Of a stretch of 64,000 nucleotides of DNA, positions 25,301-37,900 are shown piece by piece. Location of the stretch: contig OZ037769.1 of NCBI GenBank assembly GCA_964035545.1, forward strand, positions 12,015,633 to 12,079,632, read 5' to 3'. The translations under genes and the position numbers were made by a program. This DNA is from Bugula neritina. Lineage: Eukaryota > Bryozoa > Gymnolaemata > Cheilostomatida > Bugulidae. The notes under the pieces are model-generated. The model did not search any database. It worked only from the letters and a program-made list of their open reading frames with translations, and had not been told where the DNA came from. Numbering within the stretch: position 1 is the first letter of the stretch; each line of letters opens with the position of its first letter.

Positions 25301-28300
25301 TTAGAACGACAATGTTTCATTTGGTGATCTTTAAAACATCTGTAGCATACACGAGATTTTTGAACTTCTTTAATACGATCAGTTACATTAGGCGACAAAA
25401 TAGTTTGCATTCTTCAGTCGGGTGAGGTTTATTGTGAATAATGCATCTATTGACCTGTGTGTCACTGTTGTGAGCGCTTGAGGGTTCAGCAATGCTCCCA
25501 TGAGTTCTAATGGACTTGTCACTTTTCTTTTGTTGCCTCTCCGCTAGTCTTCTTGATATAGCTCTCTCATCTTTTAAGTAGCTCATGAACAAAGAGAAAG
25601 GGTGTACTTTTTCCTCTAAGCTGGCATCCACTCTTTTCGAATGAGTACAGGCAACAAATCACACAACTCATCCACCATTGGCATGGTGACACTGTTGACC
25701 TGTGCCACTTCCCTTAATTGGCTATAGCTTAGCTCCACTTGGTTTACAAATTTGATGAGCCCCATCAGGTCTCCTTCTGGGACTGGCCTCAACTTTTTTG
25801 AGTCACTATGCACACATTGTATGTTTAAACTTAAGTCACAATAGATCTCGTCTAATCTATTCCACATCCGAGCATAAGCCCCTTCTTGAGTAACTGAAAT
25901 GGGTTTGACCACGTCTGATGCTTTATCCTTTAGACAAGATTTAAGGGCCCATGCACGTTCAATATCATTATAGTATTCGCAGTGCACATGCTTACGTCAT
26001 ATTGATCGAAAATCTACCCATGCCCTTCTATTTCCACTAAATGCTGGCAAGGGAACTTTGATAAATTTTGATCTTCTAAATGTACTACCACTTGAAAGTT
26101 CAGAGTTTTCCTCACTATTCAAATCTGGTAAAGGGTAACTTGAGGCTCTACTACTACCATTCTTGTAGGCGGACACAACCGACGTATCAAAATTACTTGA
26201 CCGGCCCTGAGAAGCACTTCTATACCCTGCTAAGTTGTTATTTCAACTTTCAAGTGAAGGGCTAAATGATGTAGACTGAACAATACCCCCATCATGCTGT
26301 TGGAGATTTAGTTTGCCGAAAATATTGATCACCTGTTAGGTCACACTTGCATACTTTTATCGCTTGCCTCAATTTAAAAATACAATCATGCAAATTAGAA
26401 AGATCAAAGTTTTTATGGTAAGCAGAAAAATCAAGTAAAGCTACACTGTTAGTTGAATGCAATTCAGCTTTATAAATAAAAAGTTCTTTGTCACATTCAC
26501 CATTCTCATAGCTAGATAAAATAACATCAGCTGTTTTAATGTAAGTTTCTACATGCTCAGCTAAGTGATGAAAACAAGATTTAATGGCACCTTTGTATAT
26601 ACCCTCAATATTTTTCGAGATATTCATTTAGATTAAGACCACTAACCGTACGATAGCTACTAAATGTCTCATCATTTTCTACCATTTCACTATACTGGAA
26701 ATGAACAGTCAGTAACTCTTGGTAAATGTCTTCCAATTCCTTCCGGCTCTGTTCTAGGTTGCTCTGACTGTTACTGCTGAGTCGCTTCGTTGCAGCTGTG
26801 AGGCGAGCCTTTAAGCGTGACCGCTCCTCTTTCATCTCTGTTACAATTCTTTTAGTTTCAATTACAATTGTTTAACTTCCCTGGACACTGATACCTGATG
26901 TATTACTGGATACAGTTGTTGTTTGCTAACACTGGATACTGGCACTTGATACTGGACACTGCTACTTGTAGTAGTACTGGATACAGTCAGTGTTTGATGA
27001 CACTAAATAATGGCACTTGATGCTGAAACTTGCTACTTGTATCTTCTTTTATAATCTTCAAGCTATTCAAGTAGCTAACAGCATCTAAATTTGCTTTTTT
27101 GTAACCTTGCTATTCTTCAGCTAGTACTACATTATTCATCTTCGCCAATATGGAGCACCAATTTCGTAGCAACATCAAACTGGATGATTAGTACTGTCTT
27201 GAGAAAATGAGTACTCTTCCAATTGCTATTTATTGCTGGTATAATGGCTCCTGCTGTTTGGTACTGCTGGTGATTTAGTACTTCTGATGATGTTTAGTAC
27301 TGCTGGTGATCTAGTACTTCTGGTGATATTTAGTACTTCTGATGATGTTTAGTACTGTGCCAGGAATGGCTTAGTGAGTTGGCTAACAACAAGCATCGAG
27401 CAATACTTTCTTAATCTTTGAATTTTGTTTACTCTTTGTCTTGTACTCTATTAAAATATCAAAAAAATAACTACATCCTGCACAAAAATACATACTAAGT
27501 AAACTTCGAATAACATCAACAAAAACATAAAACTTCAAAATTATAATTCTACTTACAAACATCAGCTCTTTATAGCGCCTTCCTGGCAAGTGAACTGCTA
27601 ATACTTCTAATACATTAAAAATGACATAATCAAAAAGCAAACAAAATAGCTGAACAAGCTGCAAAAAGCTAACATATTGTTTATTCAAATTTTGGCAAAG
27701 AGCCAGGATTTTCTCCCTGGCACAAGTATTGATGTGCTCCAACAGCCCATTGCGTTCTAATGGGTGCCATCTAGTTTGCACCAATCATTACTCAAAGCGG
27801 TTTAGCCAATGGGTCATTTTACTTAATTTAGTACACACTCGAAATCTCCAGTTTTAGCTATTTTTCCCAATTTAGCTGCTAATATGTATGGGTTTTTGCC
27901 TAAAACTAATAGCATATTAATGAATACAACTAAATAGTCAAGGTTATTTTTGACTTTGCCTAATTTCCAATGTTTTTTCTAATTATTTAGCTAATTTGGA
28001 TTTGCAGACCGTTATGGTTTTTTCTAACGGTCGCAGATGTATAATATCAAGTGCATATGACAATGACTGTGCTTTAATGTTAAGGAATCCCCTCCTAGCC
28101 TTTTCTGTTGCGCATAATGAGAATCCGCACATAAGTATAGCCTACCATGTATAGTAAATTTCAATGAATTTTGAGCAAACTTTACCGTAAGGTCATAATT
28201 TGCTGGTGTGTACTAAATAAAGTAAACTGACTCCAATAAATTAAAAGCCATCTGAACTTGGAATTGAATATTACAAAGAGTATAATGGAACTTGAAATTG

Positions 28301-31300
28301 TAGTGTGAATTTAAGTTAATAACTAGATAATGAACAGCTTTGAAAGCTTAGTCATTGATACCCTGTTTTGATATTTTAGAATGGAGATGATAAAAAATGG
28401 GAGTTTTCTAAAGAAAAAACTGAAGGGTTTCCCTGGGGGAAAAGTGAAGAGGCGGTAACTCTAGGAATATCTGTGTGGAGCAAACCTTTCATTATCACGC
28501 CAAGAAAGGGTGAAAGGGTTAGACACCAACACTTGTATGTTGAAGGTTTTTTGCTGTTAACTAGTTTGTAGATCAGTTGTTGCACAGTGATATGATATAC
28601 TAAATTAATTATATATTTCTAAATATCCTAGGTCTATAACAAGTCATTAAACAAAAACTAATTGCCCTTTTCTCACATCTTGCTTGTAAGTTAAGTTGCG
28701 TTTCCTGTTTTGCTCTTTGCTTTCCTTCATGTAAGCAAAGTTACTATCCAAGTAAAGTGACTATCGAAGCAAAGTAACGTAAAGCTATTATCCAAGTAAG
28801 GTTACTGTTGCCAGATCGCTGTTCTGTTGATGGACTGTGAAGGAGAAGGTCATCTCAGTGGAGACAGCAGAGTAGATAATCTAGTAACCTTTATTTCTTT
28901 GCAAATTGCATCTGTGCAGCTGATTAACGTAGACAAACTCATTCATCCAATAGATCTTACCAGACTCAAGGTATTTTGTACAGTAACATGAAGTAAGATT
29001 ATTTTATTTATTGGATTTTATTCAATCATGCTTATAATTTTATTAAAGCAAATAGAACCAAAAATGTGTTTTATCAAAAATACTTGATAAATTATTTGTC
29101 ACGTGATACAAGTCTCAAAAAAACCAATCGATATATTAAAACAAAATTTTATGTAAGGATGCAAGTAAACATGATTAAAGCTAAGTTTACATTCTCAACT
29201 CCTTGTAGCTGTGTTTGGACAATGCTGAAATATCTCACGATGATGAAAGTTTAGCTGATGACAGTCTGTTCAGGTCTCTAGTGTTTGTAACCAAAAATTA
29301 CAACCAGGGATCTTGTGGCGAAGATAACAAAGTTTTTGACAAGCTGGTAAGCTTTAGTAAATAAAAAGTAGTAAATTTATAAATAATGGTGTTTTAGTTA
29401 TGTGCAGTAACTGACTTGTGAATTTATTTTAGGTTAAGAGTCCTAATCAAGATCTGACGACTCTCATCAAAGGCATAAAGAATACTTTTAAACCCATAGT
29501 ACAGTTCAAGTTTCCATTCCCGGGGGAAATCATAAATGATGCCACACAAGACACCTACGACTGGGATCTAAGTGGTATGATATTAAAATGTATAGACAAC
29601 TAAAACTTGTGTCGCATGCTATCAAGAATATTGTAGAAGCAGTATTACAATTAAAGTGTTATAAAGTATTGCTTTTCGTGAATGCCTAGCATATTGTTGT
29701 GGAATTTCGAGGATATATACAATTCCCCTTTGTGGGTTTTGAGAAGAACCAATGCACTTATTTAATCTAATGTTCTTATTGGAGAGAAAGGTACGAGAGT
29801 GTTCTGTGGGTAGACATGTTTCGTAGGTTGCAATATTATAGAGGCCAAACCTACTTCCTTTATTATTAACCAAGCAAAGACATATTTACAAGTAGCAAAA
29901 TAACAATACATAATCTTAGAATACAACCGTAACTAACTACACCCCAACTCTCTGGGCTGGCGTGGTCACCTTCTTATATACTGAGATAAGCCCATTTACA
30001 GGCTGACCAATAAGCCCAAGCTTATGAATAACACTGCGGAGTCAGCCAACCAATCATTGTGCATCCAAATATTCATCTAAACGGAAGCTCAAAATGTTCC
30101 AGCAATTGCAGCTACGGCTGGCTTGATGATGATTGGTCCATGGGCTCTGGTTCGAGAGATTGCCATAATAATATAGTTGATTGTAACGCAATCTGATTAG
30201 TGACTGATGAGTGAGTCCAGCTAAGTTGATGGCCATCACGTAGCATACGTACTCTCCAATAACAGTTATCAGTCAAGCTGGACAACTAACCACTAACTAC
30301 TAGCCATTGACAATGTGTTATTATAATAACGACAGGGAAATAATAATATAAATAACTCAAAATTTACCACAATATACTAAATTGTTAAAAACATTAGTAA
30401 AGTGCTTTTTAAACAAATACAATGAATATTGGCTGCTGTTGAATAGCTTTCTCTGTTTATATAACCGAATTATATTTAGTCAAGCAAATAATGTAGTTTT
30501 ATGAAGAGTACTAAAGTGTTTGGCCTAGTAAACACAAAGTTATGGGAACCCTGCAAATGCCATTGATGGTATTAAGAAAAGCATCTTCTCGTGCCTCGTC
30601 TGAATAAATCCTTAGCCCAATTGAACAAAAACTCTTTTCATCAGGTATTCCTTACAAGGATGATGACTATAAACTTGTGTGATATTTTTAGATTGACCAT
30701 GCATAGACTTTAAGGAGCAAGTAAGCTGTTTTCAGTAATCTATATTCACTGTTTTACCATGGATCAAAATATGGAAGCCTTTAAATTGAATTTAAATGAC
30801 TAGTAACACTTATTTTCATCTGCTATTAATTTCCTTGTAATTTCAAGCCTAACAGTTCTGTAAGTTTATGAATAATCTGTAAGACAGCTATTAATTTATA
30901 TAAGATCTCACTGTAAATTGCCGCTAGATAATTAGTGAAATCATAAAAAAAAACATTGAAAAGCTCTAGCATTAGTGAACTTACTGTATATAGTTCCGGT
31001 AGGATCTTACAATATTTTACCGACATTTTATTTTACCTCTATATAGTAACTCATATTATAACTGTACTTCTGCTACCTACTTACCTTAAGAGCTACTCAG
31101 ATTTATCTGGCCAAATTGATTTAGAATTGAAATGAACAAACTGGCCAAAACCCATAGAATGACATTGAAACTAAGTTGAATGAAGAAAGTTTCATGACTA
31201 GAAATAGCAAATGGTGCATTTTGTCTTTTTCCAATTGAGCAAGTAGTCATTGTGCTCCTCTAGGTATTAAGAGAACATTTCTGAGTACAGCAAAAAGTCT

Positions 31301-31744
31301 TTTCAGACGGATTTCTTTCATGGATGATCAGCGTGAAAGTCAGCACTGTTGGGAAACTGCTGCTGAGGCTGCATATGTATTTGAGGTGATAACTATATAT
31401 TATAATATATTCTATATAATGTTATATACATAATATGTTGAAAATTAAACCATATATATTAAATAATATGTTGGATATTATACTCTATATAGTATATATG
31501 CTGGATATTATACTATGTATTATAATAATATGTAATTTCCACATTAAAGTTGTTATAAAAATGTTATGTAGACAATAAAAGATAGATTTGAGGACAAAGA
31601 TTTGCCAGAAGTACTAACAAATAGAGATCTTTTAGATGACAGCATCTGCCGTAGAATATACTCTGATGTTTCAAAGAGCTGTGAAGTGATGCTGTTTCAG
31701 GTAGTCTAGTGTTCTACAGCTATTATATATATGTATATATATAA

Positions 31745-31835
<91 letters not shown>

Positions 31836-31898
31836 AATCTGTGAACAGCAGCTGTTTCGGGATTTGTCCCATCATCAGCACAGAACAGAGTATAATAT

Positions 31899-31966
<68 letters not shown>

Positions 31967-34900
31967 CATGACAAAATAATGGCACAAAACACATTCCTCA
32001 GAGGAATCTGGTCAAGATCAACTGAGATTGAAAAGCGGTCTATGACAATAGCAAAGATTAGCTAGATTTGTAAACAAGTTTCAACACCAAAAGAAAAGCT
32101 AAGCTAAATGACGTAGTGCATTTCTTCAACTTTTCAGTACCTTTTTATTTATTTACACTAAACTGCGTAGCTCTTGAGAGGTGTATGTAATGGTATACCA
32201 TTTTCATGTAGTGTAGCCAAGCTGTACAAGATAAATATTTTAAATAATGTAATAAACTACGATATAATAACTAATACTCTAAACTACACTGCATACCAAG
32301 TTTTCACTTCACGTTCTGCATGTTGAGTGAATTACTAGGCAATAGAGGCGCACGGGTTGTATTTCATCTTTATTTTTCTTATACAACAGACCAACCTTTC
32401 TTATATGACCAACCATAAAACTTATGAAGTATGGTTAACTATAATATAATAAATGATCAACTGATAGTAATAAAAAACATTAACACAAGGAACTATATCA
32501 TTACTCATTGAAACTATAACACTATAAATTATAAACCAAAACAAAACTTGTTTATAGAATAACACAGTGGAATACAAAATAGCTACCTTGTGGTTATGCT
32601 CCTAGTAACATACTGAGTACTAATTTTCATCTATTTGCTTGCTATAAATAACTACAAATAGCTATAGTAGCTAACGGTAATTAGCTATTGTGGTAGTTTA
32701 TAAAGTTGCCCCCTTTGACACGTTACTGTAGTAACGTACAGCTTATTTTCTGAACACAATAATTACTGTTAAGCTTTTAGCTTAGTGAATAGTTTATTCA
32801 TTACCCACGCTTGTAACTTACGATATTTAGGCAGTAATTGGTTTGGTTCAACGTTGCATACGCATTGTAAACCGAGCTTGACCAAAGTTCAGCTTTCCTT
32901 TTGTTGAACTCCGACATTCTGAATGCCGGAACACCCAAGCCCAACATTCTGAACTTTCACCAATTGTCAGTCGAAGGTTGTAGACTTCCTTGGTTTGACC
33001 AGTATAAAAGAAGGCCCATTTTGAGCTCCTAGTCAGTTTAAGACAGGAGCTCACACTGGAATGAACTATTGTCAAGAATAAAGCTTACTTTGCGCACACT
33101 ACAAAAACTATCTTATCTCTTCTCTCTAACAAGGAGTTATGTTCCCTGCCTGATTGCATTCAATAACTCGCAAGTTACTACATTAGTGGCAGCGGTGAAA
33201 TTACAAATACTTAGGCAGCCTTACAAAAGAAAGAGAGAGGAGCCAGATGGCTAAGATGGAAGAAGGATGAGAAGAGGTCCTCACAATAGAGAAGCTAGCA
33301 ACAGCGCTTTAGGAAGTCGGCGGAGCCAATTAGGCACCACCTGGTTGCAGGTATCGCTATAGAGAAGCTGGCACAGACAGCATATAGCCGAACCGACTTA
33401 GAGAAACAGCGGGACTTGATTTACGAGGCCTTCTTCAGGACCATGAACAAAAGCAAACTCCTGAGATACTACTTGGGGCCAAGATTTTTATTATAGAAAA
33501 GGTTTTAGATATAAGACGATCCTATTATAAAGTAGACGCCCTCCATGAAGCAGATTTCACTGCAAATCAAGTAGAGGAGACACCCAAAGAAGAGGCTCAA
33601 GCCACCGCCATTGCTAACACGGCATCGACCTCCCCCGCAGTTCACCATATTTTTAGATATGGTGAAGGGCTTGCAATTGGAGGTCGTGAAGATGCAACAA
33701 CAACAGGCTGACAGGTAGACGCCCGATTCTTGGGACAACCCTGCCAGGCCTGCCCAGCCCATTTGTTGGGGATGTGGCAATGCGAACACATACAACGGCA
33801 ATGTTACCCGATGGGAAGAAGCCTTTAAACACTTGAGTCTCATGGTAGATTCTGCCAACCTTGGGCCCTGGATAAACCACATTTCAGGTAAGCTAGAAAA
33901 GCACCTCAGAGAGCGACAGAAGGGCCGGTCTATAGTGGACGGCAAACGCATCGAAGTAGAAGAGCCTAGGGCTCACCTAGATCTCCTGTCGTGCTGAATG
34001 GTACCTAGATGGAGTCTACTGACAAAGAGTGGCAGGCACCTCGGAGATCTCGGAGACCTCAAGGCCTACCCGAGCCTCCTACCTGGCCACTCCACAACCA
34101 GTTCGCGGGATTACCTAACGAGGTCATTGAAGAAGATACAGTTTACTCGCAAAAGTTTCTCAAGCTACCTGCTAGACTTCTGAAAACTCCAAAGCTCGTA
34201 AAGACGAAGCTGCAACTCACCATAATAACCCAAGAGATGTCTCCAACAGAAGTCAACCCCTCCAAGAGTGTCCAGCCATACGGAAACAGCTACTTCCTAC
34301 CCAAAAAAACTGTGGGTAAAGCTGCCTCCTTCTTGCTGTACACCGGCTATACTACCAACCTACTTAGTCGGCGCCTTTTTGACACCCTTGGGGCGCATGA
34401 AAGAGCCAATATCCAATCGTATGAAGGAGCACATGGTACGCTGGCAAACGGATGATGCATTCCCTTCTACGACGTTCTCACCCTACTTGGATTATTCCGT
34501 GATTAAGTGATTGATGAGACTTTCATTGTCAGCCATCTGAAGGAAGACGCCATTTTGGGCATGCCGTTCCTGAAGAAACACCAGGCTCGCATGGACTTTC
34601 AGAACTCGGCATTGGTGATGGCTGAGAATGAACTTGTCTGCTATGTTGACAAGTTTGGCAGATCCTTGGTGGGCGGAGTCCAGGTGGTACAGGACTGCAC
34701 GATACCCGGACAGTCCCAGGCTACCCTGGGAGGTACCAGGCTACCTTATTTCTAGGCTCCCTGCAAAAGGATCGCTAGACTAGGAATGGTAAAAGGAATG
34801 CTGAGGAAAATCCAGCTGACAAATAGCCTGTATCGGGGAAACTGACTGAGGGAGCTCCTTGTATAATGCTTCAACCCTTTCTCTGAACTTATCAAACTGC

Positions 34901-37900
34901 CTACTGGCGCCCCGGTAAGGAAGTACCACTATATCTAGGAAATGGCTGTGGGCTAGCACTGGAGATAGTAGCTGGCACCCAAGAAATTCTCCCTCGGGCC
35001 AGCCGAGTAGCGGTACCAGAGCACGTGGCTAATCTGTATGATGGAGCCGGCGGGGACTGTAATAAGAGTGCCGATTGCCAGGAGCTGGCTTGACTACACC
35101 TAAATTACAGTGATGTCTTCAGTTATGGAGATGAAGAGATGGGGCTGACCAAGGTTGTGTGCCATGAAATACCCTTCGCAGCTAAAACCACTCCCATCAG
35201 GTAGCCGACTCGATGACTGGGCCCGGAGAAGGAGAAGGAGGTGAGCAGACGAGTGCAGGATCTTCTCGGCAAAGACTTGATTGAGCCTGCTGACGCTGCA
35301 TAAAACTCTTCAGTGGTACTGATTAAGAAAAAAGATGGTAGCAGGTAGAGATTCTGTGTGAACTACCCCAAACTGAATAGTGTCACCATCCAGAATGCCT
35401 ACCGCCTCCCCCGGAGAGATGAGTTTCTGGATGCCCTTGTGGGAAGCAAGTACTTTAGTACTTTGGATCGTTTGAGCGGGTACTGGCAGGTGCCCCTCAG
35501 TTCTGATGCACAGGACAAGGTAGCATTCAACACTGCCTCGCAACCTTCCAACCACTCATAGCGCAGGTCCTCAACGGGCTACACTGGAAGACTCTGCTCA
35601 TCCAGCTAGACGATGTCATAATTATCTCCCTAGACATTGCGACTTATGTCAGTCGTCTGCGGAAAGTCTTTGGCCGTCTTCGGCTTAGGCTGTCGGACAG
35701 AAGCCCTCCAAGTGTACGCTCTTACAGTTGAAAGTCCAGTACTTGAGCCATGAGGTTTGCCATGACGGTGCCGTTACTGACTCTGAAAAGGTGCTGGTTG
35801 TGGAAGAGTAGGCTGTTCCCGAGATCTCCTTGCGTTGCAGGCATTCCCGGGCTTAGTGAGGTATTACAGGCAGTATATACCTGAGTTTGCATGGGTGGCT
35901 GAGCTTTTAAATTGGCTAATCGCTAAGGGTGTCCAGTGGCAGTAGACAAAAGAAGAGAAGCAGACATTTGACCACATCAAGAATCGTCTGATGGAGACGC
36001 ATATCTTGGCGTACTTCTATCTGGCCAAGGACACCGACGCCAGCGACTACAGTGTGAGAGCTGTTCTGTCACAAGTCTAGGATGGGGCAGAGGTAGTAGT
36101 GGCTTATTACAGCAAGACTCTCCTGATTGCCGAAAAGAACTACTGCACCACCAGAAAGTAGCTCTTGAAAGTAGTCAAGGCGGTCAAGCACTACTGGCCA
36201 TACCTGTATAGGAGAACGTTTAGGTTACAAAATGGCCATGCATTCCTGATATGGCTGTGCAAACGTGTAGAGCCTTTGAGCCAGATTGCGCTTTGGATGG
36301 AGATTCTTGCTGAGTTCTCCTATAAGATAGGGCATCGTGCTGCGAAGAAGCATGGGAACATCGACGGGATGAATCGGCGGCCGGAAGAGACCTGCAAACA
36401 GTGTCTACACATCGGGAGACGGGATGGAGGACCCGTTCGCCTTGACGTAGAGAAACAGCTGAAGAAAGACAACGTTTTGTAGTTGACAACACGGTAACCT
36501 TCAGCCAGAGCATCAACAGACACTGTCAATGTCTTGCGGGCCAACCCTACGCTGTATCAAAACGTCAAGGAACTGAGCCGGCTCCAGCAGATGTTGCATT
36601 GGGCAATAGCGGACATCTTCTGGGCTAAGAAGGAGGGTCGCTGACCTATTGAGGAACAATAGCAACAGAAAGATGTCAAGTACCGACACCTCTGTAGCCA
36701 CTGAGATTCCTTCAAGGTCAGCCAAGAGGGCCTGCTCATCATATCACAGGCAGCAGACAACCGTCGTCAGGAGAGAGAGCGTGTCGTATGCCCAAGCTCA
36801 CTCTGACAGGAGCTGATCTGGAAAACCCACAAACAGGTTCATGCTAAAGCCAGCCAAATTATCAGGTGTTCACTACTGCGGTGATACTGGCTAGACTAAC
36901 TCGGGACGTGCGACTGCAGATACGGCAGTGTGAATTATTCTATGCTAGCAATCAAGGCTGCCTTATGGAGACCGCGAGTCAACGCCGGCTGTACGCTGGT
37001 CGGTCGTGGCAGATAGTGGCAGTGGATCTAGCCGGACCTATGCCGTTATCCACCAGAGAGACTACTTGGATACTTGTACTCACGAACCATTTCACTTGGT
37101 GGGTCGACGCCCTGGTCATACAAGATGCGCAGCTTTCACTGGGCGGGCCTTAGATCAGAGAGTGTTCTGCCACTTTAGACTTCCCAAACAGATCTACACT
37201 GCCCAGGGCGCCCAGTTCTAGTCCCAGTTAATGGGAGACCTCTACCGGATGTGGGGGGTAAACTAGCGTTGAACTACCCCATATCAACCGCAAGAGAATG
37301 GAGTCATAGAAAGGAACAATAGGATGTTGGGTGATGCTCTCCGGATCCTGCTCCAAGGCTGAGGTCAGGAAGAATAGAACGTGGCACTGCCTCAAATTAT
37401 GCAGGTCTACAGCAGAACACCACACTGCAGTACCCAGGAACCCCCGAACCTCCTGATGCTTGGTCATGAGACCCGGGTCCCAGAGCACCTAACTTTTCAT
37501 GTTCCAACACCCAAGTCCCCTGTACATTAGTACGTGGCAAACCTCACAGAGACAATGAAAAAGGCCTACTATGCACTGCGGGAATAGCAGTGGCAGGCAA
37601 AGACGAAAGACTCAAATGATCCCTCCTTGTACCAGTTAGGGGACTGGGTGTGGATGGTGAGCTACCGCAAGCATCGCGGACAGTTGGCTAAACTTCAGCC
37701 CAAATTCATGGGCCCCTACTGTGTCATAGAGGTTTTACCCAACCACACATGCTGTGTGGAACGCCTAAGTCCGGTCTTAGTCTAGAACGAGCAGCTGTTA
37801 AAACCTCACCATGGCAACTTAGACGCTGCGAGTCAAGCACCCTACCACCCTGTTAGAACCAGTCCGCCAGCCTATCTCCAGAGGATGGATGACTCAATCA

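Larger units (their letters stand above)
21447..27724 (-). mobile_element. BEL/Pao retrotransposon with 5-bp target duplication
   Basis: Two near-identical 369-bp LTRs (21447-21815 and 27356-27724), each TGTGCCAGG...CACA, are flanked by AGTAT at 21442-21446 and 27725-27729. A 5-bp duplication is the norm for this class. The internal part codes on the minus strand for gag, Cys-rich knuckle, protease, reverse transcriptase and the start of RNase H; the integrase is missing. A TTAA-flanked element sits in the 3' part. The LTRs differ by only a couple of dozen changes, so insertion is fairly recent. Confidence 0.92.

Noticed and set aside
31706-31987. Open frames of 60-140 codons across the TA tracts here and at 41912-42398
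   Set aside because: They translate to Ile-Tyr repeats of the (TA)n microsatellite in every frame and strand.
35345-37221. Nuclear TAG recoding as explanation for stops in Gypsy-B and Gypsy-C
   Set aside because: TAA and TGA stops and frameshifts also occur in the same elements, and the intact genes here contain no in-frame TAG.
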